64,000 nucleotides of DNA, taken from Euphorbia lathyris (Eukaryota; Streptophyta; Magnoliopsida; Malpighiales; Euphorbiaceae). The DNA is taken from positions 5,781,001-5,845,000 of the forward strand of contig NC_088916.1 of NCBI RefSeq assembly GCF_963576675.1. Reading direction: 5' to 3'. The notes under the pieces were generated by a model that made no database searches, was not told the DNA's origin, and was given only the letters and a program-made list of their open reading frames with translations. Made by a program: the position numbers and the translations under genes. Positions 53,842-64,000 of this stretch are shown piece by piece (position 1 is the first letter of the stretch; each line of letters starts with the position of its first letter).

Positions 53842-54235
53842 ACTTTACTTAAATTTAGACTAAATTTACTTAACCTTGTTATTTTAGGAGAAAAAAAATC
53901 CAAAAACCTTGTCAAAAATAGAGTTTTACGTAAAACCTTAAAACTTTACGTAAATCTTTTATTTTTAGACATAATTTACGTACAGTTTGACTAAATTTAT
54001 GTAACATTGTTATTTTAGGAGATAAAATTCATAAACCCTGTGAAAAATAGAGTTTTATGTAAAACTTTTGAACTTTACATAAATTTTTATTTTTAGACAT
54101 AATTTACGTAACCTTTCTATTTTAGGAGGAAAAATCTACAAACCTATTGGAAAATAGAATTTTACGTAAGACTTTTAAAATTTATGTAATTGTTTTATTT
54201 TTTAGATTTAATTTACGTAAAATATGACTTAATTT
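53842..54235. repeat. Degenerate minisatellite, three units
   Basis: (C/T)TATTTTAGGAG recurs at 53879, 54010 and 54117, each followed by AAATAGA(G/A)TTTTA(C/T)GTAA and ACTTTAC(G/A)TAAAT. The unit is about 107-131 bp, rich in TTTACGTAA palindromes. Confidence 0.7.
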
Positions 54236-54929
54236 ACAAATTGATATTTTAAAAAATAAAAAATAAATAAACTTATTTCCTAAAAAAATAATAGTAAAAT
54301 CATGGGTTTGAAATATAAATTAATTATAGGGTAAATAATTGGCCAATTACAAATCTAGCCCAACTGAAGGAGACACAGAAGAAGAAGAAGTGGAAGAAGA
54401 AGATGCGGCAACAGGAGCAGATGGATCGAATAGAATAAGGGTAATTTTGTCCAAAATGGATGAAAGTTTCTAATTTGGTGAGATGGAAGCAAAGTGGGTT
54501 ATAATTTGCCCTAAATAATTTATGAGTTCCTATGTTTTTACCTAACATATTGTTTTGTTCTTATATTTTAATAATTTGCCCTAATCAACCGTTTATTCAT
54601 TTAAATATTTACATTATTGAACATATTAGTCAATCTCTAAGGGACTAAACTATTGAATTAAACTAAAATTAAGGACTAAATAATATATTACTAACATACG
54701 ATGACTAAATAATGATTAGGTAAAAATATAGAGACAAATAAATTATTTATCGTGTAGTTAATAATCTTTAAAGTTTCCATAATTAAATATTACCTATAAT
54801 AGCAGATTACCAATTTTATTAATTTTAATAAGTATTATTTTTATTTACGCATGGTCTATTATTATTGGATATTAAAACAAAGTATGGTTACTTTGTTTTA
54901 AACAAAGTAACCATAGAATAACCATAGAA
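54236..54929. other. No feature recognised
   Basis: AT-rich. The antisense frame at 54324-54548 shows no family resemblance. Confidence 0.4.
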
Positions 54930-55505
54930 TAACCCTAGAACTTATATATAGAAAACAATAGTGAAATATAACCAACTTATAATAATTAAGAACAACAGTC
55001 ACATTTTCAAATAAAGAAGCTGGAAAATATTGAATCCTATGAGTGGCAATTATCGATTAATATCGTGTTCCTGTTGTGCCAATAGTCGAATTAGTATCAC
55101 GTTTTTGGTAGGCAATTATCGGATTAGTGTCAAATGCGTCAATACTAACCCAACCCGATTTTTTATTATTATAATCGCATCAACCTAATCGGGATAATGT
55201 CGATTTCTTTTCATGTTCGGTTACATTTAGATTTATTATGTAAATATGTTTTTTTACAGTCATTATGTAACTATGTTAATAATGACATTTAAAATAAGGA
55301 AGATATATTAATATTCTTAAATATTTTCTATCATATTTGGATTAACATGTTCACCCTGATCATTCAAAAGTCCGCTAATATCAAATTGGATTCATGTAAT
55401 TTATTTATAAGTCACATGTAATTTAACTATCTATATTAAGGATGACATGTAACAATATATCAAATTCTAATCGTATTTACATGTAATAACAATATTTTTT
55501 AAGTG
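54930..55505. repeat. bZIP upstream-flank repeat, member 2 (locus 3)
   Basis: Direct-orientation partner of 52050-52530, without any bZIP exon next to it. The left boundary lies near CCTAGAACTTATATATAGAA. Confidence 0.7.
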
Positions 55506-56184
55506 ACGTGTAGAACATGAGAGAATATTATAATAATTGTAAATATTTGTGTTAACAAAAAAAATGATTCATTATCCACTAAGGTAAACATAAACACTAT
55601 AATTACGCATGTGACTTCGCCACTGAACACGCCATATTTTTGAGTTTAGGGTTTATAATTTAATGTTTAGAGTTTATATTTTAGGTTCTAAAATTTTATA
55701 TAAATAAGTATTAGTTAATTACATACGTTAATATTTATTTAGTTAACGTGTCACATGTCATTAAATTATTGGCCCAGTGTACGGATGACACCTCATAGGT
55801 GTATAGTAAAGTTTAGGGGAAAATTTGACTCTTCCCCTAATTTCACAATAAGAATCCTTCAAAATGTTTTTTCTTATAAATGAAATAAAGTAGGATAATA
55901 TATCTGATACATTTGGGAAGTGTTCATGAATAAAGTACAAATTTACCCTTTAGAAAGACATGCAGTTTTCTTCTTTTGCATAGGGTGGTTTTTGTCAATT
56001 GAACAAATAATTGATGCTTTATATTTCTTATTTTGTAAATTACTCTTATCATTCAAAAGAATTTTTTATGCATATAGGAACAAAGTTGAATCAACTCATT
56101 TAATATTATTTGAAAATTTATCTGTTAGAATCAAATAATACTGATTATTCCTCTTTTTTTCATCATAGAACATGATAAGCTATC
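55506..56184. other. No feature recognised
   Basis: AT-rich intergenic DNA with short TTTAGGGTTTATAATTTAAT-type repeats around 55650. The 72-codon frame at 55920-56138 is not recognised. Confidence 0.4.
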
Positions 56185-56403
56185 TGTTGCCGATATTAGG
56201 TCTCGGGTGGGTCGAGTAAGACGGGCTCTAGCATGGCAAGCTAACTACGTTATAGGATAACTGTTTGAGTTCTTATTCTTTCCTAAATTAATGGTTTCTA
56301 TTTAGTTAGGAAGTCTTAAGTTGTTAGTATTTTGTTTATTTGTTTCTTCCTTTTTAGTTGGAAGTCATAAGATTATAAATAACCTAACTACGCGTTTCTT
56401 TCG

Positions 56404-56712
56404 AATTAAGCAATAACAACAATCTTTCTACCTCTCTTAATTTCTAGAGCTGACACTCGCTCGAAGAGTAGAATCCTGTATTCTTATCAATTGGTGCTTT
56501 CATTGAGAGATCTCTGAGACAACAGAACTCTGATTGCTTATTAAGAAACAACTAGATGTGATAATGCAAAATTTTGATAGTTTGGCCACCGACTTTCAAA
56601 TTGTCAAAATACAAAATAGCTTTGGACACAAATCGGGGGGATCGCAGGGCCAAAGGGATAAAGATGGGACACTATCGCAGTCCATGAGATTGGAAGTACC
56701 ACGTTTCAATGG
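56404..56712 (+). repeat. 309-bp tandem repeat, unit 1 (LTR end, leader, gag start)
   Basis: Runs from AATTAAGCAATAACAAC to CGTTTCAATGG and is repeated at 56713-57021 with only a few substitutions. It contains the LTR end, the putative primer site and the gag start. Confidence 0.93.
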
Positions 56713-57021
56713 AATTAAGCAATAACAACAATCTTTATACCTCTCTTAATTTTTAGAGCTGGCACTTGCTCGAAGAGTAGAATCCTGTATTCTTATCAAT
56801 TGGTGCTTTCATTGAGAGATCTCTGAGACAACAGAACTCTGATTGCTTATTAAGAAACAACTAGATGTGATAACGCAAAATTTTGATAGTTTGGCCACCG
56901 ACTTTCAAACTGTCAAAATACAAAATAGCTTTGGACACAAATCGGGGGGATCGCAGGGCCAAAGGGATAAAGATGGGACACTATCGCAGTCCATGAGATT
57001 GGAAGTACCACGTATCAATGG
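56713..57021 (+). repeat. 309-bp tandem repeat, unit 2
   Basis: Directly adjacent to unit 1 and of identical length. Substitutions include TCTTTATAC for TCTTTCTAC and ATAACGC for ATAATGC. Confidence 0.93.
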
Positions 57022-57145
57022 AGCTGATATATGATAAACATTTTTGCCATGGAAGAGCATTTTGGACTGCATGGAACATCAACAGATTAACGACTCCGTA
57101 TCATTGGGTTTAATTTGGATGGAGACGCAGAAGAATGGTTCTGAT

Positions 57146-57690
57146 GTGTTATAGTATTAAATCATTTGGCCTCATCGTTACTAGGCCAACTATGATTTAA
57201 GGAGTTCAGATGGGCCCTAGTCAATACAAAGTAAAAGAGCAACTACGATCTTCACTGAGGCATTGCCCGAAGGCAATGGTTCGGTGGTTTTCATGTTGCC
57301 GAAGGCAACTTCTAGAGAGTATTTCAGAAGATATGTGGACTAATCAGAACGTTGGATTCCAAATACGCGCTCCTTATGTTCATAAACATGATGGCACACA
57401 AAGATAGGGTCCTCTGACCTATCATAAGCCGCCACATGTCCGGAAAGGTTACTTTAATTATCTATAAATAACTGAGCTACTCATAGGATCGAGGTAACTC
57501 ATTTCTAATCATTCAAATACGTTCTTACTATAGTTTTTGATATTCTTTAGTCTATCAAATGACTTTATCATCGGAGAGGGTTTACTGGTCTTCGGTCCCT
57601 TTTCTGACTATTATTGTGTTCTTAGGTGATCGACATTCTAAGCAGGAATTCAAGATACATAATTACGGTAACACGATGGATGCGTAACAT
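57146..57690 (+). mobile_element. Possible Tat-type solo LTR inside the Gypsy gag
   Basis: It interrupts gag homology, starts TGTTATAG, has a TATAAATAACTGAGC promoter-like stretch at about 57462 and an ATCGGAGAGGGTTTACTGGT region similar to those in Tat-type LTRs. The right end and target duplication were not resolved. Confidence 0.4.
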
Positions 57691-57957
57691 GATTACGATA
57701 ATTGCTTAGAGAATGTGCTTAACATGTTTGGTCCTTTAAAATTTGAGGATCCCCAAAGGGCTCTTTCCAAATTACTTCAATATGGAATGGTAGATGAATA
57801 CAAAGCGGATTTTAAGAGAATAATGAACCGGGTGACGGGGTTGACTGAATCTTTGCTTATTTCTTTCCATGCTTTAGGTTTGAAACCATCTTTACAACGC
57901 GAGTTTCTCATTATAAATTTCCCATTCGTCCCAAGTGGTGACAGATTCAGGTTGTAA

Positions 57958-59710
57958 CATGGTGTACCACGTAAAAGCTAGTCTAGTCAACAATCTAGGA
58001 AACAAGTGTAAACAAAGCACATCGAAGTTTTGCTCCGTGCTAATTTTGTTGCATTGAAACGATAATCAAGCAATATGCTCAATTGTATATTGTCCATTTT
58101 CACTTGAAAACAAGGAAAAATCTGAAATTCTAAAATTCTGAGGAAACGGGCAAATCTGATTATACTACTTAGGCTAGGCTTTATAAAACTCCGGACGATA
58201 GGTCCATAATTTTCTTGTATGATGTTAATACATTGCCTATCATCCGCTTTGTAATTTTTTTTCTTGCACATGAAAACGAGTAGTATTATTGCCACAAACA
58301 TTTCGACGATATTGACCTCTCTAATTGCCCCCCCGAACTACGATCATGGTTATCTCTTTAGAACTTTGAGTGGTTATTGGGTCATGTCCGAGACCTGATG
58401 TGGTGCATAAATGTTGGTACTAAAATTTGCTTTGAGGTTCTCCAGTCTCCTCGTTCATTAAATCTCAAATTTTGCTCGTGAGGAATAGGTGGTCGATAAC
58501 GCTCTCCTTGGGGAATGTTTCCCTTCTGCAACATTTTGTGAATTGAAATTCTTAGAAACAATTTTAACACATTTCTCTGGGATTCTTTTAACCTCATTAG
58601 TGAGACTATTGATCCTGGTTTTGATAATAGTATTCCTCAAGGCTTGTAGAACCTGATTGTTAGCTTTCATAAGCCTGGAAATCTCGGTTAAATACTTATC
58701 CATGTCACGTTAATGCATATTTTTTTTCGATAATTTCATTGGGAATTAAGGTGTGCGTCAGTGATTGACTAGTGTCTTCCATTTGATGCACAGTTTCTGC
58801 AATAAATCCTTTTGGAACATTTATGTATTAGCATCTAGATTCATGCTTTGATTCTCTTCAAAATTTGAAATAGGTGGTTCTCAACCTGTATTCTTCTTGG
58901 GTGCTATCTCAACTAAATATATGATTAGAAACGATTGACTAATGCAAAAAGCGAATTACAATTATGAATAATAAAAATGGTCAAAGCAAGGAAATGACGA
59001 AACTAACAAAGAACTCAATACCAAAATAATTAACAAAGAGGTGGAAATTATTTTTTGGGATAAGCCTAAAAGGGGTGGTGATATTAACAAAGAGTTCATA
59101 AATAAAAAAAGTACCGACTAGAGGAAACTTTGTAAATTTTTTTGATCTTATACCACTATCACCAAAACAAAAAGGTTTATAAAAATTCTATCGAGTCCCA
59201 CTAGATGTGAAAACAAATTATTGCCGATATTTTTATAATATATGCTACCTTGACACGTGTGTGGGAAAAATATATAAATACAGGCGTGCCAGAGAAATTT
59301 CTTTTCAAGAATAATAAATATTTTTAGCAATTAATGAAATAGCTGCAATAAATACGGTGAATGTGCCTAAACCTAATTTTAAAAATGGAACAATTGAATG
59401 GAGGATGTAAGGAATGAAAATAAAAAAAATCATCATGTGTCCCCAGTTTTGTTTGACGCAAAATTGAAATAACTTATTCGTAACAATAATCGGAATAATT
59501 ATGTACATAATTAAGTAAAGGATCAACCTTGTCATCGAGCCCTTGAAGTTTATGTTGATGTCGCTGGAATACTTGCAAATCAAATTGGAACTTGTTGAAG
59601 TCGTTGTAGAAATTGGACTTACTCGTGTCATTTTAAAAGTTGAAGGACCAAAGTGAATACTTATATGTGTGGTCATTAGAACAAACACAAGTATACATAT
59701 GAAATGAATA
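57958..59710. other. Mostly unassigned; possible minus-strand retroelement debris
   Basis: Minus-strand frames at 57987-58301 and 58382-58703 are of moderate length and could be eroded gag-pol linker, but I recognise no motif. The rest is AT-rich. Confidence 0.35.
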
Positions 59711-59892
59711 AAAGGGCAGCCCAGTACACTACGCGTCCCCGCTGAGCGAGGGTGCGGAGAGGGGTCCCACCATAAGGGTGTACCGGGGGCAAGCATTCCC
59801 CTACAAAATTTATTTGGCAAGAGGCCGCTCCTAAGACTCGAACCCGTGACCTCTTGGTCACATGACAACAATATTTACCGTTGCGCCAATGC
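59711..59892 (-). mobile_element. Au-like tRNA-derived SINE
   Basis: 182 bp. On the minus strand it begins GCATTGGCGCAACGGTAAAT (A box) with GGTCACGGGTTCGAGTCTTA (B box) downstream, and ends in GGGCTGCCCTTTT; the centre reads GGTGGGACCCCTCTCCGCAC. This matches the layout of the widespread Au SINE family as I remember it. Flanking duplications TATACATATGAAATGAATA (59692-59710) and TATACATGTGAAATGGATA (59893-59911) match at 17 of 19 positions. Confidence 0.85.
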
Positions 59893-62389
59893 TATACATG
59901 TGAAATGGATATTTATAAAAAAAGGTCATGCTTCAATTAATATGATTGAAACACAAAACAATTCTTTCAAACAACAATAATCCTTCATTCAACACATACA
60001 ATAAATCGTTTTAATTTCAAACAAAAACCCCAAATATATATAAACCCTATCAAACAAACGACAAAAAAGTAGCTACATACGTTTCTTTGTCCAAATGTCA
60101 TTAGCAATGTGTCTCTTTCAACACTAAACCCCATAACATTGAACCTCCTTCAATACACCAAAGAAAGTATACGAAAGCATATACAATATAATTAAATATA
60201 GACGTACACAGTAGAATTAAATGTTCGACATCAACAGAGAAAACTAAAGTAGACTCTAAATCTTCAATAAGCAAAACTTAATACAAACTTATTTTGAAGA
60301 ATTTTGGTACTAACCTCCAATTTCAGGTCAAGAAGTGAAACTAACAAAGACCCTTAATTATCTAATTTCTTAGATGGTTTCAAAATATTCATTAAGCAGA
60401 TAACCCTTTTAGACTATGGTTAAAAACTTTCATTCCGAAGAAAATAGGAGCTTCTATGGACTAAGGCAAAAGATGGATGTTCGAGCTAAAAAAATGATTA
60501 GATAGAGAGAAACCTAATTTTCTCTGTAAAATAAAGCATATCTTTCTTTTTGGTTTATATATGGCTGAATAAAACATTTTAGCGCGTTAGACTTTGGGAA
60601 ATTTTTTCTCCCCTGCGAAACGTATACTATTTGCAGCTTTTTTTTTGGTTTTCAGATAATAAGACAGTTATATATAAAGAGTTTCATCTTATGTTTATGT
60701 ACGTTTTTAGCTCAAATCTAATTTTCTTAGGATGACAGAAGTATATCATCGTAAAGGCACATGCAATTGTAGGTTCTTTGCACTTAAGCTTTCAGATGAT
60801 ATAAATTTAAAATAGTGTCGCAAAAAACAATTAGATCACAGGTTCTTTGCACTTCAGCTATCATATATATTGTGTTATGTGAAAGGGAAAATGATGTAGT
60901 GATTTTTGATCTTCTTCTATTAGCACCAATTTGGATTGAGAATCAATGTGGCATATTTATTGGTTACAAGTGTATATATGGCACAAAGGCTCTGGAGAGT
61001 TGGGTTGGCATTGCCTGGGCATATAGGGACTGTTAACTGTGTGAGCTGGAATCCTTCATCCCTATGAACAAAAGATTCATCTCTAACCTAGAACCTATAT
61101 CTATGCAACTCTAGGAATAAAAACATCGTTTAAACAAGAAATCACTAGATTCACATTCTTATGCTAAAACGAGACTCTACTCAAGTTCAATAAAGATATT
61201 TTTTTCTATAAAAGGACATGTTCTCAAAATCCCTTCCTCCTCATTTTCTCAAAGCACAAGTAACCAAGCAGAAGCATGGTTGCCACAACATGAAAATTAA
61301 GCACAAATCCTAAGATACCCAAAAGGTAAAACCCATGAACTTAAGAAAAAATTTAGCTACAACATGATGTACCCAATTTTTTCCTTATAGAGCGACTACT
61401 CACTCTTCATTTCCACAAATCCAAGCAAGCATCCAAGTTAACGGATATTCATCATCCATGAAAACTAAAGATATTTCGAATAGGAAAAATGCATTAAAGA
61501 GAAGCCCAAAGCTTTATTTGAGGTTTTATCGAAAAATTGGCAAAATGGATAAACCAGAAGATGATTTAAAAGTGCAAAAAAAAAGCCTTAATTAATATGT
61601 CCCCAAAAATAGTAATAGATTCCCTAAAAGCATGAGTCCAAAAACCTAAAATATCTCTAAATGTGACAAAGAGTTAAAAGCATGGTAGCCCTATATGAGA
61701 CCACCTCACTATTAGAAAAGCTTGAAATTCCAACTTTGCCCTTTATCATTCTTCTTGCACTTCTTTGTCCAAAATGTCCTTCATTCCTAGTCTTTTTCTC
61801 ACAAAATGTCCATAATCTGCTAGTTAGTTCTTCATGGGCCTACATCAAAGGTAATCACCTAAGAAGCCTATAATTTCATTCAAAACTAATACAATTTGTA
61901 CAATAAAGCACACATAAGTGGGAAGAAGTGTACAATTTTCATCACGTCAGTTCCTAATTTATTTTAGGAATATCAAAATAGATTGTGATACAATAATATG
62001 ACTAATAATAAAATGAGTTAGTATACCCATAGTGGTTAGCATATTTTAGGGATGTCAAAATAAGTCATGATACAAATTATATTCATTTAATACTTATAAT
62101 AGTTAAAATCTCTATATTTCTCATATTGGTTAGCCTACGTTGTCTTTGAATGTATTTCAAATATTCTTTATGTTCTAATAATAAATTGTTATATTTTATT
62201 ATTCTAACAAATTCAAACCGATTTTTTTTATTGAATTCTTAATTACCATTTTATTATTAAGGATTTGGTAACGAGGCATCAAATCCAAATTAATCATGCA
62301 CTTCATTCGTTATGTGCATCGAAATTACACGTAGCTACGGTTAATTTTGCTAGTTTATATACTTAGCATGCACATAAAGGTCATGTGTC
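59893..62389. other. No gene recognised (2.5 kb)
   Basis: AT-rich. A GGTTCTTTGCACTT(A/C)AGCT sequence occurs twice (60772 and 60841). The open frames here (for example 60815-61036 and 61682-61873) have no recognisable domain or splice context. Confidence 0.45.
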
Positions 62390-62640
62390 CATTACAATGG
62401 TTACAAATTTTTTTATCCAAAAACAACATTTTACTTGCTTCTCATAAAAATCTCTTTTATGTGATGCTTGTTCAGTTAGCAAAATTCATAAATCGCCATT
62501 TCAATCTTTTCGTTTGTTACTCAAGCACTATTAGAGTTAATATCTTACGATCTTTCAGTTCCTACCCGTGTTCACTTTTGTTTGATCATTTCAGTAAATA
62601 TACTTGGATTGATTTTCTGAAAGCCAAATTAAAAAAAAAA
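62390..62640 (+). pseudogene. Copia pre-integrase/integrase remnant
   Basis: In alternating frames: CDACSVSKIHKSPFQSF (zinc-region end, consensus C..C..GK.H..PF) and then LLFDHFSKYTWIDFLKAK (integrase core start, consensus DhFSKYTW). Broken, with flanking parts missing. Confidence 0.65.
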
Positions 62641-62681
62641 ATTGAATTTGATTTAAAACAGTGTAACATACCATGGTTTGA

Positions 62682-62821
62682 GTTCATCATAAGATCCATG
62701 GTTTTCCAAGCTTCTTCCATTTTTTGTTCTTCTTGTACCAAATAAAGCTTTCTCAACCTGTTCAATTCTGCTTTATTTTCCTCAATTTCTCCTACAAAAT
62801 ATTGAACAGAATTCTCAGAAT
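62682..62821 (-). CDS. bZIP locus 4, exon 4 (truncated)
   Basis: Opens DSENSVQYFVGEIEENKAEL after acceptor TTTTGGCAG and continues EEAWKTMDLMMNS. Similarity to the 47.6-kb exon ends near 62680; beyond it the frame enters Copia-derived and A-rich sequence. Confidence 0.7.
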
Positions 62822-62870
62822 CTGCCAAAATCTGTAACGTAAAAACTCAAATTAATTTTTTGATGATTAC

Positions 62871-62985
62871 CAATCTTGCTTGCCCGAGTAGAAATTGCAT
62901 CATTTAGGGTTTTCTGCTCCATTTCTAGAAACTGTTGTTTGTTTCTATACATAACCACTTGAGGTTGAAGAATTGCTATTTCCGC
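62871..62985 (-). CDS. bZIP locus 4, exon 3 (zipper)
   Basis: 115 bp, bordered by CTAAAG| and |GTAATC, the same size as 47778-47892. Zipper residues are similar (ILQPQVVMYRNKQQFLEMEQ). Confidence 0.8.
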
Positions 62986-63234
62986 CTTTAGAATACGAAA
63001 CAATAAAAATTAGGGTTAAAAGATATATGATAAAAGCTGGAAAGACGAATTTTAGGAACAAGAGAAATTCTATAATGGGTTGGCTGCAAATGCAATGGAT
63101 CCGACTAACGAAAAATGAAATACATATATACCACTTCAATAGGAAACGATTGGGGTAAAACAAAGTTATATAATCAGATTGGGATCATAATATAATTTCT
63201 CATATATATGATTTATTGCACAATTATGTCTGAC

Positions 63235-63850
63235 AGCTGCAAATTCGACTCTTTGTCCTTCAGATCGAGCTATGCATGAGGTATGGATAGGATGGAAACC
63301 ACCGATTGGAGAATGGATTAAAATCAATACTGACGGAGCCGGTAAAGGAAATCCCGGCTTTGCGTCTACTGGAGGAGTGGCGCCGAATGCAATAGGCGAA
63401 TGGGTAGGCGGGTTCTTAGTCAACCTGGGTATATGCTCTGCCACTCTTGCAGAGCTTTGGGGAATATATTTCGGTATGAGACTTGCTTGGGATTTAAGAA
63501 AGTTATCATTGAAACAGACTCTACGTGAACCATCATGCTTATGACTCGGGAGATGGGACTTCACCACCCGCTGGGCTGGCTTGTGCGTGAATGCCAGACT
63601 CCAAAATAAGGACTGGGAGGTTCATTTTCAACATGTGTATCGAGAAGGAAACAAGTCAGCAGACTGGCTGAAATTTCACAGGCTCACTAGTCCTAGGTCA
63701 TCACGAGTGTGGTGCGCCTCCTGCAGGCCTCCAGTGTGTTCTTCTTAAAGATCGGCAAGGTCGAACTTCCAGAAGATTGATCATCAAATAATGTTGTCGT
63801 ATTTTTTTTTTTTTCTGTCCTTGTCCTTTGGGCTCCTTAAAAAAAAGAGA
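63235..63850 (+). mobile_element. 5'-truncated LINE (RNase H and 3' end) in bZIP intron 2
   Basis: The RNase H region reads WIKINTDGAGKGNPGFASTG (first catalytic D) and ATLAELWGIYFGMRLAWD (E). After a frameshift near 63495 it reads KVIIETDST (D), and later VYREGNKSADWL. A T-rich stretch, CTTTGGGCTCCTTAAAAAAA and a short poly(A) mark the LINE 3' end. It separates bZIP DNA that is continuous in locus 1 (48.13-48.16 kb). The target duplication was not resolved. Confidence 0.8.
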
Positions 63851-63878
63851 GAGAAATATAAAGGAACTTTCCTCTTAC

Positions 63879-63969
63879 CTCTAAAGTTTGGACTTTCTTT
63901 TCCAAATCAAATATATATTGAAGCTTTTTGTTCCTACATCTCTTAGCAGAAACTCTATTTGAAATTATC
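63879..63969 (-). CDS. bZIP locus 4, exon 2 (basic region)
   Basis: 91 bp, acceptor TTGTAG| and donor |GTAAGAGG, the same size and phase as 48173-48263. The invariant N-x7-R is kept (NRVSAKRCR); an S to C change lies in the basic region. Confidence 0.8.
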
Positions 63970-64000
63970 CTACAAGAATATTAATTCAAAAATTAGAATG

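Larger units (their letters stand above)
56185..57957 (+). mobile_element. Gypsy element fragment: LTR, leader and broken gag
   Basis: A putative LTR (TGTTGC...ATCA, 56185-56489), a primer-site-like TTGGTGCTTTCATTGAGAG, then gag: MRLEVPRFNG and, after an interruption, GPLKFEDPQRALSKLLQYGM with LMNR-like IMNRVTGLTESLL and LGLKPSLQREFL (57715-57957), standard gag core text of plant Gypsy elements. Gag is interrupted by about 545 bp (57146-57690) that looks like another LTR. Protease and pol are absent. Confidence 0.75.
62680..64000 (-). pseudogene. bZIP locus 4: exons 2-4, exon 1 beyond the window
   Basis: Exon 2 at 63879-63969 encodes RIISNRVSAKRCRNKKLQYI and FDLEKKVQTLE. Exon 3 at 62871-62985 encodes AEIAILQPQVVMYRNKQQFL. 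Exon 4 starts at 62821 and reads DSENSVQYFVGEIEENKAEL and NRLRKLYLVQEEQK, in frame, unlike locus 1. The exon 4 end runs into transposon DNA near 62680, so the natural C terminus is lost. Intron 2 carries a LINE fragment. With exon 1 in the neighbouring sequence it could still be expressed. Confidence 0.75.

Noticed and set aside
59305..59871. 188-codon minus-strand ORF
   Set aside because: Its N-terminal third is translated SINE sequence and the rest has no domain; a coincidental frame.

Overview
This is nuclear DNA of a flowering plant, most likely a eudicot; I cannot name the species. There are no prokaryotic operons. Coding sequence is split by GT-AG introns, intergenic DNA is AT-rich, and more than half of the window is recognisably transposon-derived: Copia and Athila/Tat-type Gypsy LTR elements, LINE and SINE pieces, a small Helitron and MITEs.

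The dominant structure is a direct tandem duplication with a period of about 26.95 kb. Positions 1-20803 (right part of copy A) realign almost base for base with 26993-47757 (copy B). The sequences part company at 20803/20804 and 47757/47758. The complete unit B is best read as 20804-47757, so copy A starts about 6.2 kb left of the window. Left to right, a unit holds: a truncated minus-strand Athila-type element; a Copia-like chimera with host-exon fragments (a BPA1-like RRM exon and an mRNA-capping-enzyme-like exon) between LTR-family ends; an NRT1/PTR family (NPF) transporter gene on the minus strand whose 9.1-kb intron contains a Copia element with both LTRs and a GAGAG target-site duplication; a Tat-type protease remnant, MITEs and a Helitron; a Copia pol ORF of 558 codons that is still open, with its 3' LTR; and the last exon of a bZIP gene.

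The right edge of the duplication lies inside an intron of the bZIP gene at 47.7-48.7 kb. Copy A therefore carries only an orphan last exon joined to the broken Athila element, while copy B remains joined to the other exons. From 47.7 kb to the window end, pieces of the same bZIP locus recur at 47.7-48.9, 51.55-52.5, 54.9-55.5 and 62.7-64.0 kb. They are separated by retroelement debris: a Copia fragment carrying a hAT-like MITE with a tRNA-like module, a Gypsy fragment with an exact-length 309-bp tandem repeat, an Au-like SINE with target-site duplications, and a LINE RNase H piece.

Host gene content is low: two NPF copies (both frameshifted near the C terminus, copy A with two further lesions), one bZIP gene with an early stop in its last exon, and bZIP fragments. 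I see no clearly new molecular system. The most unusual patterns are the duplication breakpoint, the host exons inside the Copia-like chimera, and six pairs of GC-rich 13-bp palindromes at 20-21 bp pitch in the Athila LTR.
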